A program made the translations under genes and the position numbers. The notes under the pieces were generated by a model. It ran no database searches, had not been told where the DNA came from, and was given only the letters and a program-made list of their open reading frames with translations. Positions 9,977 to 18,289 of a DNA stretch of 64,000 nt are shown in pieces; position 1 is the first letter of the stretch; each line of letters starts with the position of its first letter. Source of the stretch: Flavobacterium gillisiae (GTDB lineage: Bacteria > Bacteroidota > Bacteroidia > Flavobacteriales > Flavobacteriaceae); contig NZ_FNRD01000001.1 in the NCBI RefSeq assembly GCF_900107635.1, forward strand, positions 248,001-312,000. Direction: 5' to 3'.

Positions 9977-10068
9977 TTTTTTTTCTTTTTAAAGTTTAGG
10001 TTATCAAAACGTTAGCTTTTTTATTGAATTTTTTTCTAAAAAAGGCTTGTTTAATTCAATAAATGTCC

Positions 10069-10076
10069 TAAATTTG
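10069..10076 (+). promoter_or_regulatory. promoter of the tRNA-Gly/tRNA-Leu operon
   Basis: TAAATTTG matches TAnnTTTG exactly. A TTG at 10047-10049 lies 19 nt upstream, fitting the -33 element. The first tRNA begins 50 nt downstream. Confidence 0.65.
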
Positions 10077-10125
10077 CATCCGCAATACAGAACAAGTATC
10101 GCGGTTCTTTTTAAGGATTGAAAAT

Positions 10126-10198
10126 GCGAAAATAGCTCAGTTGGTAGAGCGCGACCTTGCCAAGGTCGAGGTCGCGGGTTCGAGCCCCGTTTTTCGCT
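10126..10198 (+). tRNA. tRNA-Gly(GCC)
   Basis: A 73-nt cloverleaf: acceptor GCGAAAA pairs with TTTTCGC, the D arm contains AGCTCAGTTGGTAGAGC, the anticodon loop is TTGCCAA (anticodon GCC), and the T arm is GGGTTCGAGCCCC. The CCA end is not encoded. Confidence 0.95.
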
Positions 10199-10212
10199 CG
10201 ACACCATATAAT

Positions 10213-10298
10213 GCTCGGATGGTGAAATTGGTAGACACGCTGGACTTAAAATCCAGTGAACAGCAATGTTCGTGCGGGTTCAAGTCCCGCTCTGAGTA
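10213..10298 (+). tRNA. tRNA-Leu(TAA), integration target
   Basis: An 86-nt class II tRNA with a long variable arm (GAACAGCAATGTTC). The anticodon loop CTTAAAA gives anticodon TAA. The acceptor GCTCGGA pairs with TCTGAGT through two G-U pairs. The gene is intact; its 3' part from the anticodon stem onward is the left copy of the attachment repeat, so integration restored a functional tRNA. Confidence 0.95.
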
Positions 10299-10299
10299 C
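10244..10299 (+). repeat. attL, 56-bp direct repeat
   Basis: Positions 10244-10299 are identical to 38422-38477. Identity begins in the tRNA-Leu anticodon stem and runs one base past the discriminator base. After one mismatch, six more bases agree. Confidence 0.93.
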
Positions 10300-10303
10300 A
10301 AAG

Positions 10304-10330
10304 AAACCCCTTATTTATAAGGGGTTTTTT
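10304..10330 (+). terminator. terminator after tRNA-Leu, on the element side
   Basis: Inverted repeat CCCCTTAT / ATAAGGGG followed by six T. It lies inside the element, so the element brought its own terminator for the tRNA transcript. Confidence 0.85.
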
Positions 10331-10352
10331 GCTTTTTGGTTCATTTATAAAT

Positions 10353-11636
10353 ATGAAGAGTTTTGACCTGATTATAAGAAACGAACCTACAAGCGAACCT
10401 ATTAAAATTCAAATCAAAGTAGGAATGCGGGATTTTTCAGAAGTGAAATTATATATACCTAAAGTGAACGGAAAACCATCAGTTTTGCCGAATCATAGGT
10501 GGTATGTGTATTATTATTTCAGAAATCCCAATACTGGAAAAATGGATAAGTTCCAGGACTACTGTAAAATCAATCGATACAAAACGGTGATCGAGAGAAA
10601 GGAGGTAGGCACCGTATGGGTCAACGCTTATACTACCTTACTAAATCAAGGATTAAACCCATTTGTCGAAGCTTCGATTACTCCAAAAGTTTTTGAAGAG
10701 AAAACCTATTCTATTAAGGAAGCGTTACAGTATGCTTATGACAACAAATTAGGATCGTGGAAGGTATCTACTGCCGACGATTATAGGGTGCGAATGAATG
10801 TTTTTTTAGAGTGGGTTTGTGTCAATAAATTAGAGCATGAAGACATTAGAGATTTAAAGGAGCTTCACGTGATCGCGTTTATGAACTGGCTTATAAAACC
10901 GTTACCAAAAGGCAGGGGAGTGGGCGGAACCTCACAGGACAATTATAAACGCTGCTTGTCTGGTCTTTTTGGCAAACTCGTAAAAGACAAAATTACAGCA
11001 ACTAATTTCTTTCTCGAAATTGACACTAAAAAAGACGATCCAATTAAAAACAAACCTTTTACAGGGTACCAGGTAAAAGAGATCAGGGATTACCTTTTAA
11101 TTCACGACAAACAACTCTACCACTTCATCCAGTTTGTGATTTTTACATTCTTGCGCCAGCGAGAAATAATCAGGTTAACGGTAAGCGACATCAATTTAAG
11201 AGAGAAGTATTTGACCGTGGAGACAAAAACGAAACGAAAGCAGGTCAAAAAGTTAGTTGGCCCAATTGTTAATTTTTTTGAAGGCATTAATATTGCGGAT
11301 TTACCATCTAAAGCAAACGTTTTTACAAACACCGCTAAATTTGAAGTTTGGACGGCTAGCGAAAAATCTAAGGTCGATCATTTTGGCCACCGCTTTGGAA
11401 AAGTGAAAACGCATTTTGGTTTTAATCATGAATACGGGATTTATTCCTTCAGGCACACAGCTGCTTTAGATTTGTTTCACTCCTATTTGAAAAAAGGATT
11501 CACAGAACGAGAAGTTATTTTAAAAATGCTACCGATAACGGGACACGCCACCGAAACGGCACTACGAAAATACCTGCGAGACGTGGGCGGGATGCTGCCA
11601 AAAGACTATGGAGAAGATTATACCCTAGAGTTTTAA
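10353..11636 (+). CDS. tyrosine recombinase / integrase
   Basis: A 427-aa site-specific recombinase. The N-terminal arm-binding and core-binding (SAM-like) regions span about residues 1-215. The catalytic domain shows the first Arg in FLRQREIIRLTVSDI, YSFRHTAAL (the R of the HxxR-type motif, with Tyr in place of the usual His), TGHATETALRKYL with the second His and the nucleophile Tyr near residue 411. It should catalyse integration into tRNA-Leu. The start is the ATG at 10353; an upstream TTG would sit inside the terminator. It lies 54 nt from attL, the usual place for an integrase. Confidence 0.94.
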   Translation: MKSFDLIIRNEPTSEPIKIQIKVGMRDFSEVKLYIPKVNGKPSVLPNHRWYVYYYFRNPNTGKMDKFQDYCKINRYKTVIERKEVGTVWVNAYTTLLNQGLNPFVEASITPKVFEEKTYSIKEALQYAYDNKLGSWKVSTADDYRVRMNVFLEWVCVNKLEHEDIRDLKELHVIAFMNWLIKPLPKGRGVGGTSQDNYKRCLSGLFGKLVKDKITATNFFLEIDTKKDDPIKNKPFTGYQVKEIRDYLLIHDKQLYHFIQFVIFTFLRQREIIRLTVSDINLREKYLTVETKTKRKQVKKLVGPIVNFFEGINIADLPSKANVFTNTAKFEVWTASEKSKVDHFGHRFGKVKTHFGFNHEYGIYSFRHTAALDLFHSYLKKGFTEREVILKMLPITGHATETALRKYLRDVGGMLPKDYGEDYTLEF

Positions 11637-11638
11637 AA

Positions 11639-11938
11639 CTAAAATGGTTTTTCAATAAGAGTACATTTTAAGTCTAAAACAGTAATGCCGTTATCGCCTT
11701 CAGTAATAAGATAAGACTGAATAATATCGTCAACTTTAAAATATAGAGTGTGCGTGCGGGATAAAAACTTTTGCAACCTTTCATTTGATACGTTAAGATT
11801 ATTAATACTTAAAGTTTCACCTATATTTGGTTTTACACCTACGTTAATGCTGAAGCTATTGTTGATCAATACCTTTTCTTTTAACAGTTGGTTGTATAAT
11901 AGACCGCCTTTTTCAGGATAGATGTTTACATGTATCAT
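11639..11938 (-). CDS. hypothetical protein, 99 aa
   Basis: Not recognised. It is a predicted soluble beta-rich protein without signal or membrane segment (INVGVKPNIGETLSINNLNV, LYFKVDDIIQSYLI). It is convergent with the integrase, two bases between the stops, and is the last gene of the minus-strand array, after the terminator at 11990-12020. It would therefore need its own promoter or read-through. Confidence 0.6.
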   Translation of the reverse strand: MIHVNIYPEKGGLLYNQLLKEKVLINNSFSINVGVKPNIGETLSINNLNVSNERLQKFLSRTHTLYFKVDDIIQSYLITEGDNGITVLDLKCTLIEKPF

Positions 11939-11989
11939 AGTACAATGGTTGTTGGTTGTTACAAATATAGATAAAACTAATTTTTCAAG

Positions 11990-12020
11990 ACATAAAAAAA
12001 CCGCTCAATTGAGCGGTTTT
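11990..12020 (-). terminator. terminator of the minus-strand gene array
   Basis: Inverted repeat AAAACCGCTC / GAGCGGTTTT with arms that almost touch; the minus strand continues into seven T. Confidence 0.85.
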
Positions 12021-12046
12021 AATAATTCACTTATAAGTGAATTATT
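12021..12046. repeat. 26-bp perfect palindrome
   Basis: AATAATTCAC, TTATAA, GTGAATTATT reads identically on both strands. It directly abuts the terminator and covers the stop codon of the 56-aa basic protein. It may be a second transcript-end hairpin or a binding site. Confidence 0.6.
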
Positions 12047-12212
12047 TCTTTTTAGCTGCTGGCTTTTTCTTTGCCACAACTTTTTTTTTGACCGTTTTTT
12101 TAACCGCTGCTACTTTTACTACGCCACCGCCTTTAACGTATTTGTAGCCTTTTTTTAGATGCGTTCCGCATGCTGTTGTCCCTTCTTTTTTTGTAACTTT
12201 TTTAGTAGCCAT
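12042..12212 (-). CDS. small lysine-rich basic protein, 56 aa
   Basis: The protein begins MATKKVTKKEGTTACGTHLK and ends in a Lys/Ala/Val tail (KKKVVAKKKPAAKKK), resembling histone-H1-like tails. It could bind DNA or RNA, perhaps condensing the genome in the virion; this is inference from composition. The start-associated motif lies 10 nt upstream of the ATG, which supports the reading as a real gene despite its size. Confidence 0.7.
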   Translation of the reverse strand: MATKKVTKKEGTTACGTHLKKGYKYVKGGGVVKVAAVKKTVKKKVVAKKKPAAKKK

Positions 12213-12246
12213 GATTGGTTTGGTTTAATGGTGATTATAATTATTT

Positions 12247-12426
12247 TTATTCTTTATCTATAAAATCAGAAAGCAGGTCTTTTGCTTTTCCTAGCATTAT
12301 TACAATGTCAGTCAATTTAGGATCAGCACCTACTTTTTCGACTTCTTGAATTGCGTCGTGAATTGCTTTTTCTGCGGGTGTGTTTAAATCTAATCTGTTT
12401 CTTCTTGGGAATTCTGTTACTTCCAT
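12247..12426 (-). CDS. small conserved-looking phage protein, 59 aa
   Basis: MEVTEFPRRNRLDLNTPAEK starts the protein; the rest is predicted to form two helices (AIHDAIQEVEKVGADPKLTD, then IVIMLGKAKDLLSDFID). A helical hairpin of this size is common among small phage proteins, including anti-defence ones, but no family can be named with confidence. It sits in the late array between the 56-aa and 73-aa genes, and its start is a plain ATG with an AT-rich leader. Confidence 0.7.
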   Translation of the reverse strand: MEVTEFPRRNRLDLNTPAEKAIHDAIQEVEKVGADPKLTDIVIMLGKAKDLLSDFIDKE

Positions 12427-12448
12427 AATTATTTATGATTGGTTTGCG

Positions 12449-12670
12449 TTAACGGTTATTAATAGCTTTTATTTTTTTAGATTTCTTCTTTTTTAAAATA
12501 TTGAGTATCCTACGTAAATGAATTTCAGATAATTGACTGTGTTCGTAGTCAAAAGGTATTGCACATGACAGATGGTGTATTCTGAAATATATTTTTCTTA
12601 GAAAAGCTACTATAATTATCACTCCTATAAGCAGTAGTAGTAATAATGAAATGTAAATTGCTGTTAACAT
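12449..12670 (-). CDS. single-pass membrane protein, 73 aa
   Basis: A strong N-terminal membrane segment at about residues 3-24 (AIYISLLLLLLIGVIIIVAF) is followed by a basic, Lys/Arg-rich tail. No family recognised. A degenerate copy of the start-associated motif lies a few bases upstream of the start. It could be a virion membrane protein. Confidence 0.65.
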   Translation of the reverse strand: MLTAIYISLLLLLLIGVIIIVAFLRKIYFRIHHLSCAIPFDYEHSQLSEIHLRRILNILKKKKSKKIKAINNR

Positions 12671-12701
12671 AATTGAGTTCGTTTAATGTTGATTATTTGT
12701 T

Positions 12702-15700
12702 TTAAATTCGTTCTACTTCTGTAAATTCTAACTCTTCTTCAGGATCTTCTTCCTGGACTAATTTTGCTGAAGCAATATTATATTTCAATTCGTCTAGTGA
12801 TCTGTCTTGGTAACGGTTTTTGTCAAAATAAACGTAATTGTCTTTAAAGTCAGGGAACTTTTCTACAAATGAAATTATATCACCATCAAACTGACTAGAT
12901 GAACCTCCACGCATGGAACCATCAGCTGTGAGTTGGTAAATGATAATGAATAGTTTACCGTCGTACTTTTTTCTAAAAGTGTCATCTAAGGTTATTTTTC
13001 TATCCATTGACAGCAGTTTACTAAAGCTGTCAATTACAATTACATCGTTTCGAAGGATTAAATTGTGTATATCCTGCATAGAATTTATTTCAGGAGAATC
13101 TACCGTGTTTTTGGCGTTTTCGTCCCAAAAACGTTCCGCTTTGCTTTCATATAATGCGCTATCAGGATGCTCTTCTATCGATGCGTGTCCCACTTTGTAA
13201 TTTTGAGCAAAGGCATTGATTAATTGAAATACAAAGCTTGTTTTTCCTGAACCTTGACCTCCAGCAATTGTAATAGCGACACTTTCCTTTTTCTTTTTTT
13301 CAATATGTCCTAAAAATTCTGAAATATCAGGATTGCCAATAATATAATATTCATGATTGGCGTTGCTTCTGTTTTGGCGTCGATAGGCTAATGAATTTCT
13401 ATTTAAAGAAGACTTGTTTTTTTCAGGAGTAATTACCTTTTTTTCTTCGGGAAAGGTTGTGTTTGTATCTATTTCTAAAGGTAAATTTACCTTTTCTACA
13501 GGCAAAGGAATGAAATCAGCCTGTACAGGTTCTTCAATATCAGTAAACACAACCTCTGTATCAGGTGCGTTTAAAGCTCCAAACAAAGCCGTTTGTCCAT
13601 TGACATCTACTTTGGGTTCTTCCTTCTCTTTTGGTTTGCTATGCTGCATAGATTCCTTTAAACTTGGAAACAAACTCCATAATTTAGAATACCCATATTG
13701 TCCAAAAGTATTAAGTTGGCGTTGCCATGCGCCTTCCTTTGGCGACCATCTAAAAGCCAAACCACCCTTTTTAAGATCTGCTCTAGTTTCTTCATTTGGC
13801 TTCCCTTCAAATAAAATTTGAATGCGGTTTATGTCTCTATTCAAAACAACTGTTCCTTCATCAAACACATATTCCGTGTTTCCTTTTTCGGACTTGTTAG
13901 TCTGTAATTTTTCTTCTCTCGCTATTTTTTCTTTTAGCGTTTTTATCCTGGCATTCGAATTGGTATTGTGGAACCCACTAACGCCATATCTAAATGTTCT
14001 CATGTATCGTTTTAAAGAAGTGATCTCGCTATCGGAAAAATCGTTTTTAGCTAATTCAGCAAAAAACAAATCGAATTTCTCCTCATCAGACAAATCCAGT
14101 TTTCTGAATTTTGCCATGATTTTGTTACCCAATAGATTTTTAGCATGTTCCTTTTCAGCAATTACCAATTTTTGTTTTAATAAATCGAGAGCGTTGTCAG
14201 AACCTGCTTTGATTGGTTTTTCTGTGTCTAGTCGTAAACTGTTTTTTAGTTTATCCTCAGCGTAATCTAAAAATTTGTAAATTTCACCTTCTTTAGTATG
14301 TATTGATTCTGATTTCTTATTCATTCGAGAAAAAGGAAAGTTTCCGGCTCCTGTAATCATCGTGCTCATAAAGCCATTACGACTGTGCAATAAGGCTAGT
14401 TTTCTTTTTAAATATCCCGATTGCAAATAAGAAAATCCTTTTTCAAAAACTTCTAATTTGTCATTTTTAATTGCAATCCCCTTATATTTGTTGTAAGTAC
14501 TTTCTAAGTGTCCAAAATAGGTTTCTTGTTCTTGAACGGCTCTTTTTTCAGGGCTAAAGGAAGTTCCTGTGTGCGCTCTATAAGCTACCTCATAAGGAAT
14601 ATCAGTTCTTGCAAACGGGTAAGACGCTTTAGTTTCCTTCTTGACTCTAACTGTTTTCTTGCCGTAATCACTTGCTTTTTTATTTACTTTTAGTACTGTC
14701 GTTTTTTTAGCGAGTGGATCCACTCCGCTTTTTTTCATAAAGACAAAAACCCCGGCTTTGTCAGGTTGTAAAATAAAATCGGCGGCTTTTTGTGCCTGGC
14801 TACTGGCACGCATTAAAAAACGATTGTCGTTTTCTAATTGTGGTACCAGGACTTCATTCCATCCTTTTAAATATCCTGCATGATTTTTATTAGTGTAAAA
14901 CATGATTCCCGCTTGAGCTGATAAAAACACGGCTCCAAATTCGGCAGTTAATTCCTCAAAGGCATATTCTGGACTTCCAAATTGTCCCGAAAAATCACGG
15001 GCTAATCTGTTTTTGTGTCCTGTACTGTGGCTCAGTTCATGGAATAAGGTTCTGTAGTAATCTTGTGCGGTTTTAAACTTTTCAATTGGCGGCATAGTAA
15101 CCAAATCTTTGCCAGGCGTAAAGGACGCTTTGTTTCCTGTGAAAATAATTTCGGGGCTTGGTTTTGGGTAGTGTTTTACTATTTGTTCCGCAATATCAAT
15201 CTTTTCATTTTCACCTGCAGCGATATCGCTCGTTACTTTCCCTGGCATTTCAAAATTATCTAAATCAAAATTGATTCCTTCAATATCGGCACCGCTAAAA
15301 ACGTTGTAATATTTCAAGAAAAACAATTCTTTTTTGTCGCCTTTTTTGGCTTGATCCTTTGTCGAAACGCTGTTTATTCTTTCAATTTCGGTATCAGTAT
15401 ATTCTTTTTCAAATTTCGAAAAATAAACTACTTTATGCGATTCACTTCCTTTTCTTAATTTACCGCCTTTTTCTTTTATTTGGGCGAAAGTTAAAAAATA
15501 GGGGTTGCTAAGGGTGCCAAATAAAGGCGACAACATGACGTTGTTAATTCCTCTATATGCTTTTTTAGACACAAAATTGTACGGGATTAAATAGCCTTCG
15601 TCGTTCCATGCTCGTTTATAATCGCCTTTATTAGCGGCTTTTATCAAATCAAGCATTCTTTGAGTAACCATGTCATAAATTTCATTTACAGAAACGGCTT

Positions 15701-16151
15701 TACCCAGTCCGTAAATTTGTTCGTGATCTTCGGTTTCAAGGTCTAAACCGCCCAGCATTCCGCTAATATCTTCCTCCTGTGGTGCGCCTAGTCCTACTGC
15801 TTTGGCATCTTTACGGATTTTAGTACGCATACGGGTTGGGATTCCTTTTTTGTGCCAGGTAATCACTCCGTATTTATTGATGCTCGCTACCTTTGTTTTG
15901 TCCTGAATGTAGTGCAGTTCTTCGCCTTTCTTTTCGGTAGTTATTGGAAAGCCTAAACCCCTAGTCTCACGAATAGGGGTGTCAATTTCTAATTCAAACT
16001 GCGTAGCTTTTGGATATTTCTCTAAAAATTTAGTAACTCGGTTGTAGACCTCCTTATTATTTTCGGTTTTAGCTTTTGTTTGAAGGTTTAATAAACTTTC
16101 ACGACTGGCTATAGTACCGCCTAATCCGTTGAATTGTTTGGTTAATGACAT
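12702..16151 (-). CDS. polyvalent protein: ArdC-like domain, zincin metallopeptidase and C-terminal RecA-like ATPase
   Basis: An 1149-aa protein, the largest in the element. Residues about 160-225 resemble the ArdC N-terminal single-stranded-DNA-binding domain (YRGINNVMLSPLFG, KGGKLRKGSESHKVV). A zincin domain follows with HELSHSTGHKNRL near residue 371 and the supporting EELTAEFGAVFL. The last about 190 residues are a RecA/RadA-like P-loop ATPase with Walker A GGQGSGKTS at about residue 964, Walker B DVIVIDS and a RadA-like YQLTADGSMRGGSSSQFDGD. Polyvalent proteins are typically carried into the host with phage or plasmid DNA, where ArdC-type domains counter host defence. The ATPase is the only one in the element, so a packaging or replication role is possible. 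The start-associated motif ends 7 nt before the ATG. Confidence 0.88.
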   Translation of the reverse strand: MSLTKQFNGLGGTIASRESLLNLQTKAKTENNKEVYNRVTKFLEKYPKATQFELEIDTPIRETRGLGFPITTEKKGEELHYIQDKTKVASINKYGVITWHKKGIPTRMRTKIRKDAKAVGLGAPQEEDISGMLGGLDLETEDHEQIYGLGKAVSVNEIYDMVTQRMLDLIKAANKGDYKRAWNDEGYLIPYNFVSKKAYRGINNVMLSPLFGTLSNPYFLTFAQIKEKGGKLRKGSESHKVVYFSKFEKEYTDTEIERINSVSTKDQAKKGDKKELFFLKYYNVFSGADIEGINFDLDNFEMPGKVTSDIAAGENEKIDIAEQIVKHYPKPSPEIIFTGNKASFTPGKDLVTMPPIEKFKTAQDYYRTLFHELSHSTGHKNRLARDFSGQFGSPEYAFEELTAEFGAVFLSAQAGIMFYTNKNHAGYLKGWNEVLVPQLENDNRFLMRASSQAQKAADFILQPDKAGVFVFMKKSGVDPLAKKTTVLKVNKKASDYGKKTVRVKKETKASYPFARTDIPYEVAYRAHTGTSFSPEKRAVQEQETYFGHLESTYNKYKGIAIKNDKLEVFEKGFSYLQSGYLKRKLALLHSRNGFMSTMITGAGNFPFSRMNKKSESIHTKEGEIYKFLDYAEDKLKNSLRLDTEKPIKAGSDNALDLLKQKLVIAEKEHAKNLLGNKIMAKFRKLDLSDEEKFDLFFAELAKNDFSDSEITSLKRYMRTFRYGVSGFHNTNSNARIKTLKEKIAREEKLQTNKSEKGNTEYVFDEGTVVLNRDINRIQILFEGKPNEETRADLKKGGLAFRWSPKEGAWQRQLNTFGQYGYSKLWSLFPSLKESMQHSKPKEKEEPKVDVNGQTALFGALNAPDTEVVFTDIEEPVQADFIPLPVEKVNLPLEIDTNTTFPEEKKVITPEKNKSSLNRNSLAYRRQNRSNANHEYYIIGNPDISEFLGHIEKKKKESVAITIAGGQGSGKTSFVFQLINAFAQNYKVGHASIEEHPDSALYESKAERFWDENAKNTVDSPEINSMQDIHNLILRNDVIVIDSFSKLLSMDRKITLDDTFRKKYDGKLFIIIYQLTADGSMRGGSSSQFDGDIISFVEKFPDFKDNYVYFDKNRYQDRSLDELKYNIASAKLVQEEDPEEELEFTEVERI

Positions 16152-16176
16152 TTGGTTTGGTTTAATGGTGGTGGTT

Positions 16177-16407
16177 TTATTTACAATGGTTAATTGTAAT
16201 TAATTTTGGAGGAATTGACGTTATTACTTTTGCATAACCTCCTTTTTCGGGTATTTCGTAAACTTCTCCAGGAGGAAACCCTTTTATTTTTTTTCCACTT
16301 AAAGATATAACTGTACTTCTATCTTGAACCAAAAAGCCACACAGAATACAATTCTGTATTCCGTTTTCGTTCATTTCTACAACTTGATGTTTGATTGCGT
16401 GTGACAT
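16177..16407 (-). CDS. hypothetical protein, 76 aa
   Basis: Not recognised. A small soluble protein with a CILC pair (NCILCGFLVQ), a single KKIKGFPPGEVYEI segment and a C-terminal beta strand. It could bind a metal through its cysteines, but only two are close together. An exact start-associated motif lies 7 nt before the ATG. Confidence 0.65.
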   Translation of the reverse strand: MSHAIKHQVVEMNENGIQNCILCGFLVQDRSTVISLSGKKIKGFPPGEVYEIPEKGGYAKVITSIPPKLITINHCK

Positions 16408-16435
16408 TTGGTTTGGTTTAATGGTGTTTTTTAAT

Positions 16436-16909
16436 CTACTGCTCTACTATCCAACTCTTTCCAAGAGCATCGACAACGGTATGGATTTGGTAATTATCCA
16501 CATTGCTATCTAAACCGCCTTTTAGGAATTGGTCAATAATAGTCAAAAATAACAATTCTACGGTAATTCCTGTAATTAAATAGTTACTTTTTGCAGGCAA
16601 TTCAAATGCGTCTTTTCCGGCTGTAGATAAGGCATTCCCAATTAACACGTTTTTATAAAACAATTTTATTTGTTTTACCTTAATCATTCCTGCTGTATAC
16701 ACCGTCATGTCGTACTGTGTGGGGTTATGAAACGCTACATCAATATCAAGAAACAAACGCCCTGATTTTAAACGCAAATTTCTGATGTTTCTAATATCCA
16801 TGGTCATTTGTTCCATCACTTTAGAAAAATCACTTTTTTTCTTAAAGGCAAATAGGGTAGTTACTACCGCTGCACCTCCCAGTACTTTTAAAATTGTTGC
16901 TCCTTCCAT
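16436..16909 (-). CDS. membrane-anchored protein with LEA14-like beta domain
   Basis: 157 aa. One membrane segment at about residues 5-24 (TILKVLGGAAVVTTLFAFKK). It is followed by a domain resembling LEA type 2 / water-stress-hypersensitive domains: LFLDIDVAFHNPTQYDMTVY, a middle strand pair, and FELPAKSNYLITGITVELL. Such domains are small beta-sandwiches related to fibronectin-like folds. In this setting it could be a virion membrane or lysis protein. Two bases separate it from the upstream 201-aa gene, so it is probably translationally coupled to it. Confidence 0.75.
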   Translation of the reverse strand: MEGATILKVLGGAAVVTTLFAFKKKSDFSKVMEQMTMDIRNIRNLRLKSGRLFLDIDVAFHNPTQYDMTVYTAGMIKVKQIKLFYKNVLIGNALSTAGKDAFELPAKSNYLITGITVELLFLTIIDQFLKGGLDSNVDNYQIHTVVDALGKSWIVEQ

Positions 16910-16911
16910 AA

Positions 16912-17517
16912 TTAGTATTTTTCAATTTCTGATGCACGCACAAATCCTATTTTTGTAATTGGATCTCCATCATTTGTGTAATAGACAACATAGAATCCGT
17001 TTGCGGTTAGTACTGATTTTATAATTCCTACGTTTTGGCCGTAACGCACCGTTTTTCTCAACACGCCACTAGAGTATAGCGAGCCGTCTATTTTCTTGAA
17101 CGCACCAAAGATTTTAGCACCTACAGTTGTATTTGACATTACCCTTGATCCTACTGGTATCATCGTAATTCGTACTACGTTTGGTGTTTTAGAAAACTGA
17201 TTGACTGAAATTTGTTTTACGCCTTTCAAAGAAAAAAGCTTGGCTTCCGTTTGAGGGCCAAAAACGCCATCGGCTGTAATTCCCATTAAAGTTTGCAGTT
17301 TCTCTACTTCTAACCCTCTTGATCCAACACTAAGTGTTTTATCAAAATTGATTGCGGTTTTTGGAGGAACTGAACTTGTATTGTTCGTGCCTGGCCCAGG
17401 AGGTAAGTCATTTACAACTTCAGGCTCTTTATTTCTTGTTGTGGCGTATGCGCCTACGCCTACAAGTAGCGCAAGACCTACGTACAAAGAGGTGTTTTGT
17501 GGTTTGGTTGGTTTCAT
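16912..17517 (-). CDS. membrane-anchored peptidoglycan-binding protein
   Basis: 201 aa. N-terminal membrane segment at about residues 9-26 (SLYVGLALLVGVGAYATT), a Pro-rich linker, then a PG_binding_1-like domain at about residues 62-96 (LSVGSRGLEVEKLQTLMGIT, ADGVFGPQTEAKL). The C-terminal about 80 residues are beta-rich and SH3-like in appearance. It could hold the virion or lysis machinery against the murein. The start-associated motif begins one base before the ATG. Confidence 0.78.
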   Translation of the reverse strand: MKPTKPQNTSLYVGLALLVGVGAYATTRNKEPEVVNDLPPGPGTNNTSSVPPKTAINFDKTLSVGSRGLEVEKLQTLMGITADGVFGPQTEAKLFSLKGVKQISVNQFSKTPNVVRITMIPVGSRVMSNTTVGAKIFGAFKKIDGSLYSSGVLRKTVRYGQNVGIIKSVLTANGFYVVYYTNDGDPITKIGFVRASEIEKY

Positions 17518-17533
17518 GGTTTAATGGTGTATT

Positions 17534-18082
17534 TTATGTTGGTATTTTTGACCGTATAAATATAGTTAATTTTACAAAAAGATAGCCTATTGTTCCTGCT
17601 CCAAAAATCATTAAGTACAATTGCCACTTTGGTAACGGTGTTTCTACCGGAACATCTTTGTGTGTTGACAGCGTGATTGTTTTGGTAATGTATCTAAACA
17701 AAGTCACGGTGTCGCTTTTTGTTTCGCCAATTACGCTGTTTAAATTCAAAGTGTTTTTACCTGGATCATAAAAAACAGAATAGGAGTTGTCTCCTGATGT
17801 TTTTTTAGTGTTCAATTGCGACAATAGCCTGTCTATAGCTATTTGGCAAACGCTGTCGCATTCTTTTCGCTCTGTCTTTACTTTTCCTATCACAATTAAA
17901 AGGCTGTCGTTAATAGCCTTGTTTTTAATGCTGATTTTAGAACGGTAAATGCTGTCGTAATTGATTACGGTTTTTTCGCTTGTTTCTCGCAAAGGTTGTT
18001 TTGCCTTGCAGCTCACTAAAAAGACTGATGCAAAAAGCAGGACAATCAATATTGAAAAAAAATAGGCGATGGCTTTTTTCAT
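17534..18082 (-). CDS. candidate unimolecular spanin
   Basis: 182 aa. The N-terminus is a lipoprotein signal (lipobox LVSC, Cys25), and a membrane segment lies near the C-terminus at about residues 150-174 (WQLYLMIFGAGTIGYLFVKL). The periplasmic part between them is long and partly helical. This topology, outer-membrane lipid anchor at one end and inner-membrane segment at the other, defines u-spanins such as that of phage T1, which fuse the two membranes at the last step of lysis. No sequence family was recognised; the call rests on topology and on nearby lysis-type genes. Confidence 0.65.
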   Translation of the reverse strand: MKKAIAYFFSILIVLLFASVFLVSCKAKQPLRETSEKTVINYDSIYRSKISIKNKAINDSLLIVIGKVKTERKECDSVCQIAIDRLLSQLNTKKTSGDNSYSVFYDPGKNTLNLNSVIGETKSDTVTLFRYITKTITLSTHKDVPVETPLPKWQLYLMIFGAGTIGYLFVKLTIFIRSKIPT

Positions 18083-18084
18083 GG

Positions 18085-18288
18085 TTAGTTTCTTTTTCTT
18101 TTATTACGAGGATTTCTGTTTTGATACTCTTTGTGCATTAAGTACCAACGGTGCATATTGTATCCTAAGAACACAATTCCACAAGCTACTTGGTAACTAA
18201 ATTTAATATTTTCTTGGCTGAACAGTAGGATCATAAACGAGTATAAGGCGGTTATTTTTAAGTCGATAATTTCAGTAAATAGTCTCAT
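18085..18288 (-). CDS. candidate holin, 67 aa
   Basis: Two hydrophobic segments at about residues 10-25 and 31-50, and a strongly basic C-terminus (YQNRNPRNKRKRN). Size, two segments and charged tail are typical of small holins, which open the inner membrane for the endolysin. It is placed two bases after the 188-aa gene and two before the spanin candidate, which suits a lysis cassette. No family recognised. Confidence 0.55.
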   Translation of the reverse strand: MRLFTEIIDLKITALYSFMILLFSQENIKFSYQVACGIVFLGYNMHRWYLMHKEYQNRNPRNKRKRN

Positions 18289-18289
18289 T

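Noticed and set aside
10004..10207. Open frame on the minus strand starting within the tRNA-Gly gene
   Set aside because: It is the antisense of tRNA-Gly and the tRNA promoter region, with no coding features of its own.
16177..16407. Zinc-ribbon protein
   Set aside because: Only one Cys pair is close together, so a metal site could not be supported.
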